64,000 bases of DNA. Origin: Kiritimatiellia bacterium (GTDB lineage: Bacteria; Verrucomicrobiota; Kiritimatiellia; WLWN01). A program made the position numbers and the translations under genes. The notes under the pieces were generated by a model. The model made no database searches. It had not been told where the DNA came from and saw only the letters and a list, made by a program, of their open reading frames with translations. Shown one piece after another: positions 35,467 through 45,475 of this stretch. The stretch is taken from NCBI GenBank assembly GCA_012103575.1, contig WLWN01000001.1:883792-947791 (forward strand), read 5' to 3'. Within the stretch, counting starts at the first letter, position 1. Every line of letters starts with the position of its first letter.

Positions 35467-37101
35467 TTAATGTTTAAAGTGACGCATGTTGGTTAAGGCC
35501 ATCGCTACTTCGCACTCATCGCAGGCCTCGATCACCTTGGCATCTCGCTTTGAACCACCGGGTTGAACCACATAACGGATACCTGCTTCCGCCGCGTATT
35601 GAACGCTATCTGGAAACGGGAAAAAAGCATCAGAAATGAGAATAGATTCGGATAAGATTTTTCTTGCAAAACTTTTTAGGGACTCATCTGGCTTTAATTC
35701 TTTGTAAAGAATCTCTATGTTTTCGCACGCTTTGGAGATGGCTAATTTGCGAACTGCATCCACTCTGTTAGGTTGCCCCGCACCCATGCCAAGGATAGAA
35801 TAATATCCGGACTGATATTCTCGAACCAATAAAATGGCATTTGACTTTACATGTTTACAGGCTTTTACCCCGAACTCTGCCAGATCCTGTTTTCGAAGAG
35901 AAAAAGGTTTTTGGGTAGGAATATTCCATTCTTTGATACTATCTATGTCTCGATCTTGAACAAGGAACCCTCCATTGATCTGTTTTATAGCAACCCCTTC
36001 TCGTGCTTGGGTCATGGGATGAAGGCATTTGAGAAGCCGCAAATTTTTACTTTTTTGCGTTAAATACTCAATGGCATCAGGTTCAAAATCAGGGGCGATG
36101 AGGACTTCTACAAAACGTCCTTTTAATGCTTCGGCGGTTTTTAGATCAACGGGTTCTGTTGCCGCAATGACGCTTCCAAAAGCGGAGACAGGGTCCCCCT
36201 CCCATGCGGCTTCCAATGCTTCGGATAGCTTTTTTCCGGTTGCGTAGCCACACGGATTTGTATGTTTAATAATAGAAACGGCAGGTTGTCCTGCCAGTTC
36301 TTTGACCGCTTCAAGAGCGGCGTCACCGTCTACGTAATTATTGTAGGACATTTCTTTGCCGTGAAGTAATTCTGTATGGGCTATACACGCTTCATGTGCC
36401 TGAACATCTTTGTAAAAAATAGCGGATTGATCGGGATTTTCTCCATATCTTAATGTAGTTCCCACCCCGCAACTCAGGACAAATGGGGGAACAGGTTTTT
36501 CCTCTTGTGGAACTTGTGTGGCCATATATTGAGCAATAGCTGCATTATATTCTGCCGCACGTGAAAATGCCTTTTGGGCTAACTCAATACGTAAAGATTC
36601 TGAGGTTTGGCTATTATTGTTTTTGAGATGATTAAGTACGCGAGGATAATCTTCAGGGTCGACAAGAACTGTCACAGATTTCATATTTTTGGCAGCAGAA
36701 CGAAGCATTGTAGGCCCACCGATATCTATCTGTTCAATGGCCTGCTCAAAAGAAGTATTTCCTTTTTGGACGGTCTCTTCAAAAGGATATGAGTTTACGC
36801 AAATAAGATCAATAGGTACAAAATCATGCTCCTTCATGGTTTTGTTATGACTGTCGTTTTCTCTTACAAAAAGGAGTCCTGCATGAACTTTGGGATGTAA
36901 CGTTTTTACACGACCATCAAGCATTTCAGGGAAACCGGTGAACTCGGAAATGTCTGTTACGGAAAGTCCGGATTCCCTCAGTATGCTGGCGGTGCCTCCT
37001 GTTGAAAGGATTTCAATGTTTAATGCTACTAGACCTTTGGCAAAATCTATAATCCCTGTTTTGTCGGATACGCTGATGAGCGCTCTTTTAATTTTATCCA
37101 T
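35467..37101 (-). CDS. purH: bifunctional AICAR formyltransferase / IMP cyclohydrolase
   Basis: PurH performs the last two steps of IMP synthesis. The 544 residues start with the IMP cyclohydrolase domain (ALISVSDKTGIIDFAKGL, STGGTA, DGRVKTLHPKVHAGLL). The transformylase domain follows with SIIKHTNPCGYATG (catalytic Lys-His), ILISDAFFPFPDSV and the C-terminal MRHFKH end. The start overlaps the purB stop by one base (TAATG), so the pair forms a purine operon. Intact. Confidence 0.97.
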   Translation of the reverse strand: MDKIKRALISVSDKTGIIDFAKGLVALNIEILSTGGTASILRESGLSVTDISEFTGFPEMLDGRVKTLHPKVHAGLLFVRENDSHNKTMKEHDFVPIDLICVNSYPFEETVQKGNTSFEQAIEQIDIGGPTMLRSAAKNMKSVTVLVDPEDYPRVLNHLKNNNSQTSESLRIELAQKAFSRAAEYNAAIAQYMATQVPQEEKPVPPFVLSCGVGTTLRYGENPDQSAIFYKDVQAHEACIAHTELLHGKEMSYNNYVDGDAALEAVKELAGQPAVSIIKHTNPCGYATGKKLSEALEAAWEGDPVSAFGSVIAATEPVDLKTAEALKGRFVEVLIAPDFEPDAIEYLTQKSKNLRLLKCLHPMTQAREGVAIKQINGGFLVQDRDIDSIKEWNIPTQKPFSLRKQDLAEFGVKACKHVKSNAILLVREYQSGYYSILGMGAGQPNRVDAVRKLAISKACENIEILYKELKPDESLKSFARKILSESILISDAFFPFPDSVQYAAEAGIRYVVQPGGSKRDAKVIEACDECEVAMALTNMRHFKH

Positions 37102-38394
37102 TACAATCCTACTTTTTTGAATATGGCGTTCACGTTTTTAATATGAGGTTCTATATCAAATAAATCATTGATCTCTTGTGAGGTTAAACATTTTTTAACC
37201 TCAGCATCTTTTTTCAGGAGTTCCTTGAAACTTTGGTTTTTTTCCCATGCTGTGTGTGCGTTACGTTGTACGATTCGATAGGCTTTTTCGCGTGATATAT
37301 TTTTATCGGTAAGTTTCAACAACACTTGTTGGGAATGGATCAACCCGTGTGTAGCCTCCATATTTTTTTTCATTTGTTCGGGTAGAATCTGCAATGTACG
37401 AATGACATATTCGAGTTTGGTTAACATATAATTGAGAGCAATGGTGGCGTCTGGCATGATGACACGTTCGGCCGATGAGTGAGAGATGTCCCGTTCATGC
37501 CAAAGGGCTACATTTTCTAAACCCGTGATGACATAACCGCGAAGGAGCCTGGCCATTCCACAGAGTCGCTCACCGGTGATCGGATTTTTTTTTATGGGGC
37601 ATGGCAGAGGAGCCTTTTTGTCCCGAACCAAAAAATTCTTCTACTTCGCGCACTTCAGTACGTTGTAAATGGCGTATTTCTTGTGCCCAGCGCTCGACAG
37701 ATGCGCCGACAAGGGCTATGGCGCATAGATACTCAGCATGTCGATCCCGTTGCAGAATCTGGGTGGAAATGGATGCGGGTTTGAGTTTTAACTTAGCACA
37801 CACGTATCTTTCAACAGAGGGATCTATGTGCGCATACGTTCCCACCGCTCCTGAAAGTTGTCCGACAGCAATCGTTTCCCGAGCTTTTTCTAACCGTGTT
37901 AAGGCGCGGCCAAATTCGTCGAACAGGAGAGCCATTTTAAGGCCAAAGGTGATGGGCTCAGCATGAATCCCGTGAGATCGCCCGATCATGGGCGTGTATT
38001 TATGTTTTCGCGCCTGCGCAGCCGCTGCTTTACGAACTGCTTTAACATCTTTCATAAGAATATTAATGGCTTCTACCATTTGCACGGCCAATGCCGTGTC
38101 TAAGACATCGGAACTGGTTAACCCTTTGTGAATATACCGGGATGACGGGCCGACATATTCAGCAACAGATGTAAGAAAAGCGATGACATCATGATGAACT
38201 TCCGCCTCAATTTTGTGAATACGCTCTACATTAAAGTTGGCCCGTTTTTTGATGCGTTTTAGGTGTACATCTGGAACGTGACCCCCTTTGTTCATGGCCT
38301 CACAGGCAAGGATTTCAATGTTAAGCCAGATACGGAACCTGTTTTCATCCGTCCAGATTGCAGCCATTTTGTCTAAGGTATAACGAGGAATCAT
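37101..38394 (-). pseudogene. purB: adenylosuccinate lyase with a +1 shift in an A9 run
   Basis: PurB acts twice in purine synthesis. The 5' part (38394 down to 37570) has GLTSSDVLDTALA, IGRSHGIHAEPITFGLK and the catalytic-loop signature GSSAMPHKK. There an A9 run (positions 37585-37593) replaces the A8 needed for HKKNPITGE, and the frame ends at KSDHR. The other frame carries NPITGERLCG and the rest of the enzyme to 37101. An intact product would be about 430 residues. Possible explanations: transcriptional slippage on A9, a sequencing error, or true loss. The gene is otherwise well conserved. Confidence 0.85.
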
Positions 38395-38499
38395 GGGTGT
38401 TTAGTTATTTATTCGTTAATGGTTATTCGTTATTAGTATCTTATTTGTTGGAAATAGTCAGCTATTAGCTGCTCATACTAACAACCGATAACTAAACCC
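38395..38499. repeat. inverted repeat between purB and secreted protein gene
   Basis: GTTTAGTTAT near 38399 and ATAACTAAAC near 38488 are complementary, enclosing AT-rich 'GTTATTCG'-like repeats. It lies upstream of purB (leftward) and downstream of no rightward gene. Function unclear. Confidence 0.4.
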
Positions 38500-38520
38500 A
38501 AATGCAATATTGAGGTTTGC

Positions 38521-39558
38521 TTACTTTTCCCAAGAGTTTTTTAATGGTTGCATAGCGGCTAGAGGTTTTGTCAGTTGGAAAGGTTTGTTACGAAAATTAG
38601 ACGGATAGGATTTGGATAAAGAAGAGTCTCGAAAACTGTTTTGTTTGCCAAAAGCTGGTACCGCTTTTTGCTGGAGGGAACTTTTTCGATTCTCGCTATA
38701 CCTTGTGAAACTAGAGTCTTTGGATGGATAGAATTTCAATGAGCCTTGGGACGCATATGGAGCCGTTACACCCTTTCCTGCAGAATTTTGGTTTCTTGGT
38801 TTATTGAGCTTGGAGAAAAAAGATCCCGTCCTATTCATATTGACTTGTAATGGCTGAGCTGCAGCCTGCGAAGATTGGCGAATACCTATCTTTCTTCTTT
38901 TTTCGACATCCAATTTGTTGTACACTGAATCATCTTCTCCTGTTTGAGCAGAAACAACGTCACGCGCAGGTTGAGAGTAATCTTCAACAGGAGTGGCACC
39001 CTCTGTAGGTGTAAAGGCTTGCACGGCTGTATTTCCGTCATCATACTCTATGGGAGCACTGCTATTTCTCGGATTTCCCTGAAATTGATCCCTTCCGTTT
39101 TCTCCGATTTTTGACCGCTCTCCCTTTTCTTGTTTTAGTACCTCGTCAGCTATCCATCTCCATCCAGAGGGCTTTGTCTCTTCTCCATCGACTTCTGTTC
39201 TTTTTGATTTTTTAAAATTTTCGGGGACAATCCAATTCTGGTCTTTTTTTTCCCGTATATTTGATCGAGACCTTGTGGCCGCAGAGTTGATGTAATATGC
39301 TCTCATATATTGCGAATTTACGGTGCTGCGGCCAGAACGATTGACTTTGGTTCCGGAATCGGGCGTTGAGGCCGCTTTTTCTAAATCCATTTTTTTAGAG
39401 GTAGAGATAGAAAAATTAGCGTGATACATTCTAATTTGATAGTCATATACGCGTGTTGTCTTTTCTGAAGCTTCCGATACATCGTTTGAAAAGGACAGAT
39501 GTTGTGCCCATAGACAATTTCCTATAACAAGTATAAGAAGTGTGTCTGTTTTTTTCAT
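38521..39558 (-). CDS. secreted, probably disordered protein of unknown function
   Basis: I do not recognise this 345-residue protein. It has an N-terminal signal-like stretch (MKKTDTLLILVIGNCLWAQH). It then has a long Ser/Asn/Lys/Gln-rich, mostly polar sequence with no hydrophobic core and almost no Cys (only Cys15 in the signal). Short motifs repeat loosely (SSLQQK, SSLSKSYPSNF, KFYPSKDSSF). Such composition suggests an extended exported or surface protein. The frame is open and codon use looks like that of neighbours. It is divergent from the S8 protease-like gene. Confidence 0.6.
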   Translation of the reverse strand: MKKTDTLLILVIGNCLWAQHLSFSNDVSEASEKTTRVYDYQIRMYHANFSISTSKKMDLEKAASTPDSGTKVNRSGRSTVNSQYMRAYYINSAATRSRSNIREKKDQNWIVPENFKKSKRTEVDGEETKPSGWRWIADEVLKQEKGERSKIGENGRDQFQGNPRNSSAPIEYDDGNTAVQAFTPTEGATPVEDYSQPARDVVSAQTGEDDSVYNKLDVEKRRKIGIRQSSQAAAQPLQVNMNRTGSFFSKLNKPRNQNSAGKGVTAPYASQGSLKFYPSKDSSFTRYSENRKSSLQQKAVPAFGKQNSFRDSSLSKSYPSNFRNKPFQLTKPLAAMQPLKNSWEK

Positions 39559-39683
39559 AGCCTTTTACACTATTGTTTAATAATCTAAACGTCAAGTATC
39601 CGTTCTAATTTTGAAACGAAAATTAGAGTAATTAATTATTTGTTGTTGGTGAATAGTAAAAAAAATTAAGAAAAGTTCACTTT

Positions 39684-40952
39684 GTGCCCATACCTGTAAA
39701 CATTTTAGTTTCTCTCTTTGCGATACTTGTACTCGTATCCACCACCAGCCACAGCGTCGAGATACGTATTCGTGAAGATCGGATATGGCTACAAGCCGAC
39801 CAAGAACCCCTCGACGAAGTTCTCACGGCTATAACGCATAACGGAATTCTTGTCGAAGTGGACCCCGCGATTGAAGCCACCGTTGAATGTGATATTCAAG
39901 ATCAGGATATTGAGGAGGTATTCGAGAAACTATTTGAGGATCTGGACTATGTACTCTACTGGAAAAAGATTCGGTGGCCGGTAGGCTCTTTTTCACAACC
40001 TGAACGATTACAGCTTTTTTTGCCGGGGGAAAAGAGGAATATTAAGCTCTTTTCTAAAACAAAAGGGCGTCTTGAATTTGTTCAAATACCTGGACAAGAT
40101 ATTTTCTATGCGAAAGGAGAAATCCTTGTTGGGTTTAAAAAAGGTATCACGGACGAAACCTTTAAACAGTTTTTGGCTGAAATCGATGGGGTGGTGGTCG
40201 ATAGTGTTATTCCTCCAGGTATCTATAGAATCCGAGTTGATCCAAACACTGATATTTTATCCTTAACAGACAGGCTGAAAAATCATCGTCTTGTAGCAGG
40301 TGTCGAACCAAACTATGCGTATGACGTTAACGAGCCCAACAAAATTGCTGAGTATAACCCGGGATCCACCACGAAGCTGAACCTTGATTTGGCCGATGTG
40401 GAGGGTTCACCCATTGCGATCCTCGATTCGGGCTTGCAGGCATTGGCGGAACTTATAGATCACATTATAGGGAGTTTGGATGCATTGAATCCTGACGCAC
40501 CCATAACCGATGCGGCGGGTCACGGAACACAAATGGCGCTGATTGCCTCTGGAGCGGTTGTCCCGGGAGGCGCTCCTGAGATTGAAGGAGATGATCCAAA
40601 ACTTATTGCGATTAGGTCCTTTGACGAAAACGGCCGGTCTACATCCTTCAGTCTTATGAATAGCGTACAGTATGCGCTGGAAAAAGGAGCTCGTTATATG
40701 AGCATGAGTTGGGGTTCAGAAGCGTATAGCGAGTTTCTTGAACCGGTACTTTCCGAAGTGTGCTCAAAAGGGGTTATCCCGATTGCTTCAGTCGGCAACG
40801 AGCCTACGAGACCTATCTATCCGGCGGCTTACCCCTCTGTACTGGGAATAGGAGCTCTTTATGGTGATTCAATCTGGGAGCGTTCAAACTTTGGTGAGCC
40901 TGTAGATCTAGTTGCTCCGGGGACCGGGAAATTTCTAGTCGGTATTTTTTGA
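39684..40952 (+). pseudogene. subtilisin-like (S8) serine protease, truncated before the catalytic Ser
   Basis: The 422-residue frame has a signal peptide, then an STN-like domain (QEPLDEVLTAI, DIEEVFEKLFEDLDYVLYWKK), an inhibitor-I9-like segment (EILVGFKKGITDETFKQFL), and the S8 domain. The catalytic Asp (PIAILDSG) and His (AGHGTQMA) are present, and so is the IPIASVGNE oxyanion region. The frame stops after VDLVAPGTGKFLVGIF, before the GTSxAxP motif with the catalytic Ser. The C-terminus is therefore lost. It is either inactive or a binding relic. Confidence 0.75.
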
Positions 40953-41111
40953 ACATTTTGTTGTTCTCATATCCAGACTCCATATATACGGTAGTCAGGT
41001 CGGACTCCGGACTTGACGGGGACGAAGTCTGGCTTCAGATAAAGAGTCGAAGGTCGAAAGTCTAAAAAAAAGGTCCATTAATCTTGAACTTTTGACTCTT
41101 CCTCTTCCATC

Positions 41112-41609
41112 ATGAAAAAAGAGTTAGAATCCATCCGCCGAGATTTTATTGAAACAGCGGGACTGACCACCCAGTCACTGAGTGCAGGACGTGTGTTAGG
41201 GCAAATTTTTGCTCATATTTATTTTAGCAGAGAACCTCAGTCTCTTGATGATATGACGGACATATTGGGTGTGAGCAAAGAGAGCGCCAGCCAATCTGTT
41301 CGACAGTTAGAACAATGGGGGGCGTTGAAGCGTGTTTGGATTAAAGGCGAACGCAAAGATTATTACGAGGCTTTAGATAATTTCGGGCATATTATTCGGA
41401 AAGCTTTACTAGGCACCACTATTCAGAAGGTTGAAAGTGCTGATCGATTTTTGGGAAAGGCAGAACAAAGATTGAAAACTACAAAAAATTCCCCTAATGA
41501 TGATGTGGCGTTTATTAAAGGCCGAATCAAAACGTTGCGGAAGTTTCGTGATCGATCTAAGTATATTTGGGAGTATTCTATTTTAAGATTACTGGTCAAA
41601 CCGAGATAG
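41112..41609 (+). CDS. GbsR/MarR-like transcriptional regulator
   Basis: The 165-residue protein has a winged helix (PQSLDDMTDILGVSKESASQSVRQLEQWGALKRVWIKGERKDYYE) in the arrangement of GbsR-type MarR relatives, with a helical C-terminus. It stands at the left border of the polysaccharide locus, 76 bases ahead of cysC, and may control it. The frame ends with TAG. Ligand unknown. The DNA in front contains a GTCGAAGGTCGAAAGTC repeat and a possible hairpin. Confidence 0.75.
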   Translation: MKKELESIRRDFIETAGLTTQSLSAGRVLGQIFAHIYFSREPQSLDDMTDILGVSKESASQSVRQLEQWGALKRVWIKGERKDYYEALDNFGHIIRKALLGTTIQKVESADRFLGKAEQRLKTTKNSPNDDVAFIKGRIKTLRKFRDRSKYIWEYSILRLLVKPR

Positions 41610-41685
41610 TCAGATCATGGGTCGAACGTCTTCAGCCACAGGCTGATCCGCCGCGGCGGAAAGGTCCAAAGAACAGGAGTCGAAT

Positions 41686-42288
41686 TTGAACGAATTGCTG
41701 AAAAATATTGTATGGAATATGTCTGAAGTTATTCCTGAAGAACGAGCGGGTATGCTTGGACAGCGAGGATGCGTTTTATGGCTAACCGGTCTTTCGGGTT
41801 CGGGAAAATCGACAATCGCACGGGCATTGGAAAAAAGCCTTATCCAGGAAAAGCGCTTAGCGTATGTGTTAGATGGGGATAATATGAGGCATGGGTTAAA
41901 TAAAGATCTAGGATTCACGGAAAAAGACCGCAACGAAAACATTCGTCGTATTATTGAAGTTTCAAACTTGTTTGCTGACTGTGGTGTTATATGTATCTCT
42001 GCATTTATATCCCCTTTCAGAGCGATCAGGGAACAGGCAAAACAGATAATAGGTCCCGACCGTTTTTTTGAAATTTATCTGTCTACAAGTCTCAAGATCT
42101 GTGAACAAAGAGACCCTAAAGGGTTGTATAAGAGAGCACGCAGGGGGGACATTCAGTCATTTACAGGAATCGATTCACCCTATGAGTCTCCTGATCATCC
42201 CGATCTGCGAATGGATACCGAAACGCTTTCGGTGGATGAATGTGTTGAACCCATCTTGTCCATGCTCTCGGCCTATCAAAAGAAATAA
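41686..42288 (+). CDS. cysC: adenylyl-sulfate kinase
   Basis: CysC phosphorylates APS to PAPS. The TTG start at 41686 is chosen because CAGGAG lies seven bases upstream and the usual N-terminus (NIVWNMSEVIPEERAGMLGQRG) follows. The 200 residues have Walker A GLSGSGKST, the DGDNMRHGLNKDLGF motif, FISPFRAIREQAK, and the RDPKGLYKRARRGD loop. The sulfate operon at 21-25 kb uses APS directly, so PAPS made here probably serves sulfation, which suits its place in a polysaccharide locus. No sulfotransferase was seen in the window. Confidence 0.93.
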   Translation: MNELLKNIVWNMSEVIPEERAGMLGQRGCVLWLTGLSGSGKSTIARALEKSLIQEKRLAYVLDGDNMRHGLNKDLGFTEKDRNENIRRIIEVSNLFADCGVICISAFISPFRAIREQAKQIIGPDRFFEIYLSTSLKICEQRDPKGLYKRARRGDIQSFTGIDSPYESPDHPDLRMDTETLSVDECVEPILSMLSAYQKK

Positions 42289-42336
42289 CGAGTGCGTTTA
42301 ACAAGTATAGAATGACAGACCATTAAGCAGGTCGTT

Positions 42337-42687
42337 TTGGATTTTGATCTGGATGTAAAAGTTTATCTTTTCGGATCTCGTGTCGATAACGAAAAAAGGG
42401 GTGGCGATATTGATTTGTTCTTTCTTTCTCACGTCTTAACTTCTCAAGAAAAAAGAAAAATTCGGCTGCGATTATATGGGTCCGCTCGCGAATTAAAAGT
42501 GGCAGCCATCCGGGATCAACGTCCCGAATGGTCTGAGTCTGAAGTCCAAGAAAGGCTGGGGAAATATTTCTCTATGGAACAAGGTAATCTATTCTTTGTG
42601 TTTACTGAACCATTTAAAAAGGCAATATACATGAAAAATGTTCGTGTACATTTGTGGTTTCCGCCACAGCAAATTGGGCGGGGCTGA
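42337..42687 (+). pseudogene. MNT-type nucleotidyltransferase remnant joined to an unrelated tail
   Basis: DLDVKVYLFGSRVDNEKRGGDIDLFF is the catalytic core of MNT nucleotidyltransferases (GSR...GGDIDL). Upstream, an ATG-ACA-GAC sequence is one base out of frame, and in the called frame only a TTG is available, so the start looks damaged. After the Asp pair the sequence changes to LTSQEKRKIRLRLYGSARELK, then PEWSESEVQ, which resembles a different small protein family. It ends in a low-complexity tail. It appears to be a deletion-made chimera. Confidence 0.5.
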
Positions 42688-42698
42688 AAAAAGTATTT

Positions 42699-44336
42699 AT
42701 GAAAAAGCATGTAGCAGTTATTGGTGCAGGATATTGGGGGAAGAACTTAGTTCGCAACTTTTACGAACTGGATTCACTGCGCCTTATTTGTGATGCGAAT
42801 CCAGATATTTCTAAAATGTTTAAGGATGTATATCCTGATGCAACTATTGTTCAGGATTATGAACTTGTTTTATTAGACAAGCAGATTGAAGCAGTCGCCA
42901 TTGCAACCCCAGCAGTGAAACATTATGCAATGGCAAAACGAGCATTAGAAATAGGGAAAGATGTTTTTGTAGAGAAACCACTATCCTTGACCGTTGGGGA
43001 AGGTGAATCATTAGTCAAACTCGCTGCTGAACGCAAGCGCATCTTGATGGTTGGACATATTCTTCAATATCATCCGGCCGTCATCAAGCTAAAGGAACTC
43101 ATCTATAACGGTGAATTGGGGAAAATTCAGTATATTTACTCCAATCGACTGAATATGGGGAAAATTCGATCTGCGGAGAATATTCTTTGGAGTTTTGCGC
43201 CGCATGATATTTCGATCATGTTATCTCTTTTAAGAGAAGAACCGGTCTCTATTACTTGTCAGGGAGGAGCCTACCTCAATCATGATGTAGCCGATGTGAC
43301 AATGAGCCAGTTTGTTTTTCCGAGTGGTGTACGTGGCCACATTTATGTAAGCTGGCTGCATCCGTTTAAAGAACAAAGACTTGTTGTGGTGGGTTCAGAA
43401 AAAATGGCCGTGTTTGATGATACGGCACAAGAGAAACTAGTCGTTTATCCTCACAAAGTTGAATGGAAGAACCGAATTCCAACCGCGGTCAAAGCAATGG
43501 AAGAACTGGTGCCTATTGGAGACAATGAGCCGTTACAAGCAGAGTGTAATCATTTTCTAGAATGTGTTCAAGAACGTAAGAACCCTATCACCGACGGTCA
43601 GGAAGGCTTAAGTGTTCTAAAAGTGCTTAATGCGTGTGAGGCTAGCCTTTCTTCCTCGTCCCAAGCTCAAACCAAAGCCGCTTCTGCGACACCTTATTTT
43701 GTCCATGAAACTGCATCCGTTGATGATGGATGTAAAATTGGGAACAGAACAAAAATTTGGCATTACTCTCACATTCTAAAGAACGCTAAAATCGGTGAGA
43801 ATTGTATCGTGGGCCAAAATTGCAGCATAGCCTCTGAGGTTAGTATAGGGAATAACGTAAAGGTTCAAAATAATGTATCTATATATACAGGCGTTATTAT
43901 AGAAGAAGATGTTTTTTTGGGGCCTTCTTGTGTGTTCACGAATGTGAGGAATCCACGGTCTCAAATCAACCGCCATGCTTTATATGAAAAAACAATTTTC
44001 CGTCGTGGCGCAACGATCGGAGCCAATGCGACGATTGTATGCGGGGTAGAGGTTGGTCGCTATGCATTTGTTGGAGCTGGTGCGGTAGTTACGAAAGATG
44101 TTCCAGACTATGCGCTGGTCATGGGAAATCCATCGCGGCAAGCTGGTTGGATGAGCCGGCATGGCCATCGGCTCAAAAATCCTGATGAAAAAGGAATCAT
44201 GTATTGTCCTGAAAGTGGGTATCGGTATTATGAAGAAGTGCCTGGTGTGTTGCGGTGTCTTGATCTAAACGAAAAGGATCCGTTACCGTCCGCAATGAGT
44301 CAGGGTTCCCAATCTTCTCGCCAATTTAGAAAATAA
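42699..44336 (+). CDS. fused sugar dehydrogenase (Gfo/Idh/MocA, WbpB-like) and left-handed beta-helix N-acetyltransferase (WbpD-like)
   Basis: The start at 42699 ([20 protein letters not shown]) gives 545 residues; the longer frame lacks a site. Residues 1-325 are a Rossmann NAD-binding oxidoreductase with EKPLSLT and the [14 protein letters not shown] region, like WbpB, which oxidises UDP-GlcNAcA at C3. Residues about 340-510 are hexapeptide repeats ([35 protein letters not shown]) like WbpD, which acetylates the 3-amino group. The fused pair and the WbpE-like gene downstream complete synthesis of UDP-2,3-diacetamido uronate. Substrate assignment is inferred from context. Confidence 0.85.
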   Translation: MKKHVAVIGAGYWGKNLVRNFYELDSLRLICDANPDISKMFKDVYPDATIVQDYELVLLDKQIEAVAIATPAVKHYAMAKRALEIGKDVFVEKPLSLTVGEGESLVKLAAERKRILMVGHILQYHPAVIKLKELIYNGELGKIQYIYSNRLNMGKIRSAENILWSFAPHDISIMLSLLREEPVSITCQGGAYLNHDVADVTMSQFVFPSGVRGHIYVSWLHPFKEQRLVVVGSEKMAVFDDTAQEKLVVYPHKVEWKNRIPTAVKAMEELVPIGDNEPLQAECNHFLECVQERKNPITDGQEGLSVLKVLNACEASLSSSSQAQTKAASATPYFVHETASVDDGCKIGNRTKIWHYSHILKNAKIGENCIVGQNCSIASEVSIGNNVKVQNNVSIYTGVIIEEDVFLGPSCVFTNVRNPRSQINRHALYEKTIFRRGATIGANATIVCGVEVGRYAFVGAGAVVTKDVPDYALVMGNPSRQAGWMSRHGHRLKNPDEKGIMYCPESGYRYYEEVPGVLRCLDLNEKDPLPSAMSQGSQSSRQFRK

Positions 44337-44374
44337 TCTAAGAGGTCTTTAATGGAAAAGAAGGTGAAATATCT

Positions 44375-45340
44375 ATGGAGTTAAAAAATAAACGTGTATT
44401 AGTTATCGGAGGCGCAGGATTCATAGGATCACATGTGGTAGAAGAACTTCTTAAAACAGAAGTTTCAGAGATCGTTGTATATGATAATTTCTGTCGAGGG
44501 CAACCACGTAATTTGGGATGTGCACTTCGGGATGATCGCGTTACGGTTTTTCCTTTAGGAGGCGATATTCTACACCCAGATATTTTGGACCAAGCGATGG
44601 AGGGTGTCGATGGGGTTATTCATTTGGCGGCATTGTGGCTATTACACTGCCATGAATTTCCTTGCTCAGCCTTTGACGTAAATATTAAAGGCACGTTTAA
44701 CGTTCTTGAAGCGTGTCGAAAGCATCAAGTCAAGAAGTTGATCTACTCCTCTAGCGCAAGTGTCTACGGGGACGCAGTTGAAGAACCTATGAAAGAAGAT
44801 CATCCTTACAATAACTGGACTTTTTACGGAGCCACTAAAATTGCGGGGGAACATATGTTAAAGGCGTATCACCATCGGTATGGGCTAAACGGAATAGGGT
44901 TGCGATACATGAATGTATATGGTCCCCGACAAGATTATCAGGGTGTTTATATTGCCGTTATGATGAAGATCCTTGATGCCGTTGATAAGAATGAGGCCCC
45001 TAAAGTTTTTGGAGATGGTTCGCAATCGTATGATTTTATTCATGTAACGGATGTGGCTAAAGCAAACGTATGCGCGCTCCAATCAAGTTCTGAATTTGGA
45101 TTGTACAATGTAGGACGTGGCATCAAAACATCTATTAAAGAACTGGCAGAAATCTTGTTACGCCTGACCGGGCGTGAAGATTTATCCATTCAATATGAGC
45201 CTGGAGGCCAAACCTTTGTTACCAATCGGGTGGGCTCTATAGACGCTGCCCGATCCGAAATCGGTTTTGAAGGGTCCGTAGATTTAGAGGCGGGTATGCG
45301 GTCTTTGATTGAGTGGCGAAACAATGATAAAAACCACTAA
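44375..45340 (+). CDS. NAD-dependent sugar epimerase/dehydratase
   Basis: The 321-residue extended SDR protein has VLVIGGAGFIGSHVVEELL, the Tyr-xxx-Lys pair (FYGATKIAGE), SSSASVYGD, and RYMNVYGPRQDYQG. It belongs to the nucleotide-sugar epimerase/dehydratase group; the WLLHCHEFPCSAF segment is characteristic of a subset near polysaccharide genes. The substrate is not predictable. It follows the wbpB-wbpD fusion by 38 bases. Intact. Confidence 0.88.
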   Translation: MELKNKRVLVIGGAGFIGSHVVEELLKTEVSEIVVYDNFCRGQPRNLGCALRDDRVTVFPLGGDILHPDILDQAMEGVDGVIHLAALWLLHCHEFPCSAFDVNIKGTFNVLEACRKHQVKKLIYSSSASVYGDAVEEPMKEDHPYNNWTFYGATKIAGEHMLKAYHHRYGLNGIGLRYMNVYGPRQDYQGVYIAVMMKILDAVDKNEAPKVFGDGSQSYDFIHVTDVAKANVCALQSSSEFGLYNVGRGIKTSIKELAEILLRLTGREDLSIQYEPGGQTFVTNRVGSIDAARSEIGFEGSVDLEAGMRSLIEWRNNDKNH

Positions 45341-45475
45341 GAAAAAGTTATTTCAACCACGAGTAGATTAGCGTGGCAGAGCTGCAACCCAAAGAAGGAT
45401 AAAGAAAGGATTTTGGCCCACGAATCATACAAATGTTCACGAATGAAGAAGAGAAAAGTGAGGTCATCTTTGACA

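Noticed and set aside
45413..45475. Upstream extension of the MNT gene (MAHESYKCSRMKK).
   Set aside because: The extension is encoded by dispersed 'CACGAAT'-like intergenic repeat DNA; the ATG at 45476 begins the conserved protein.
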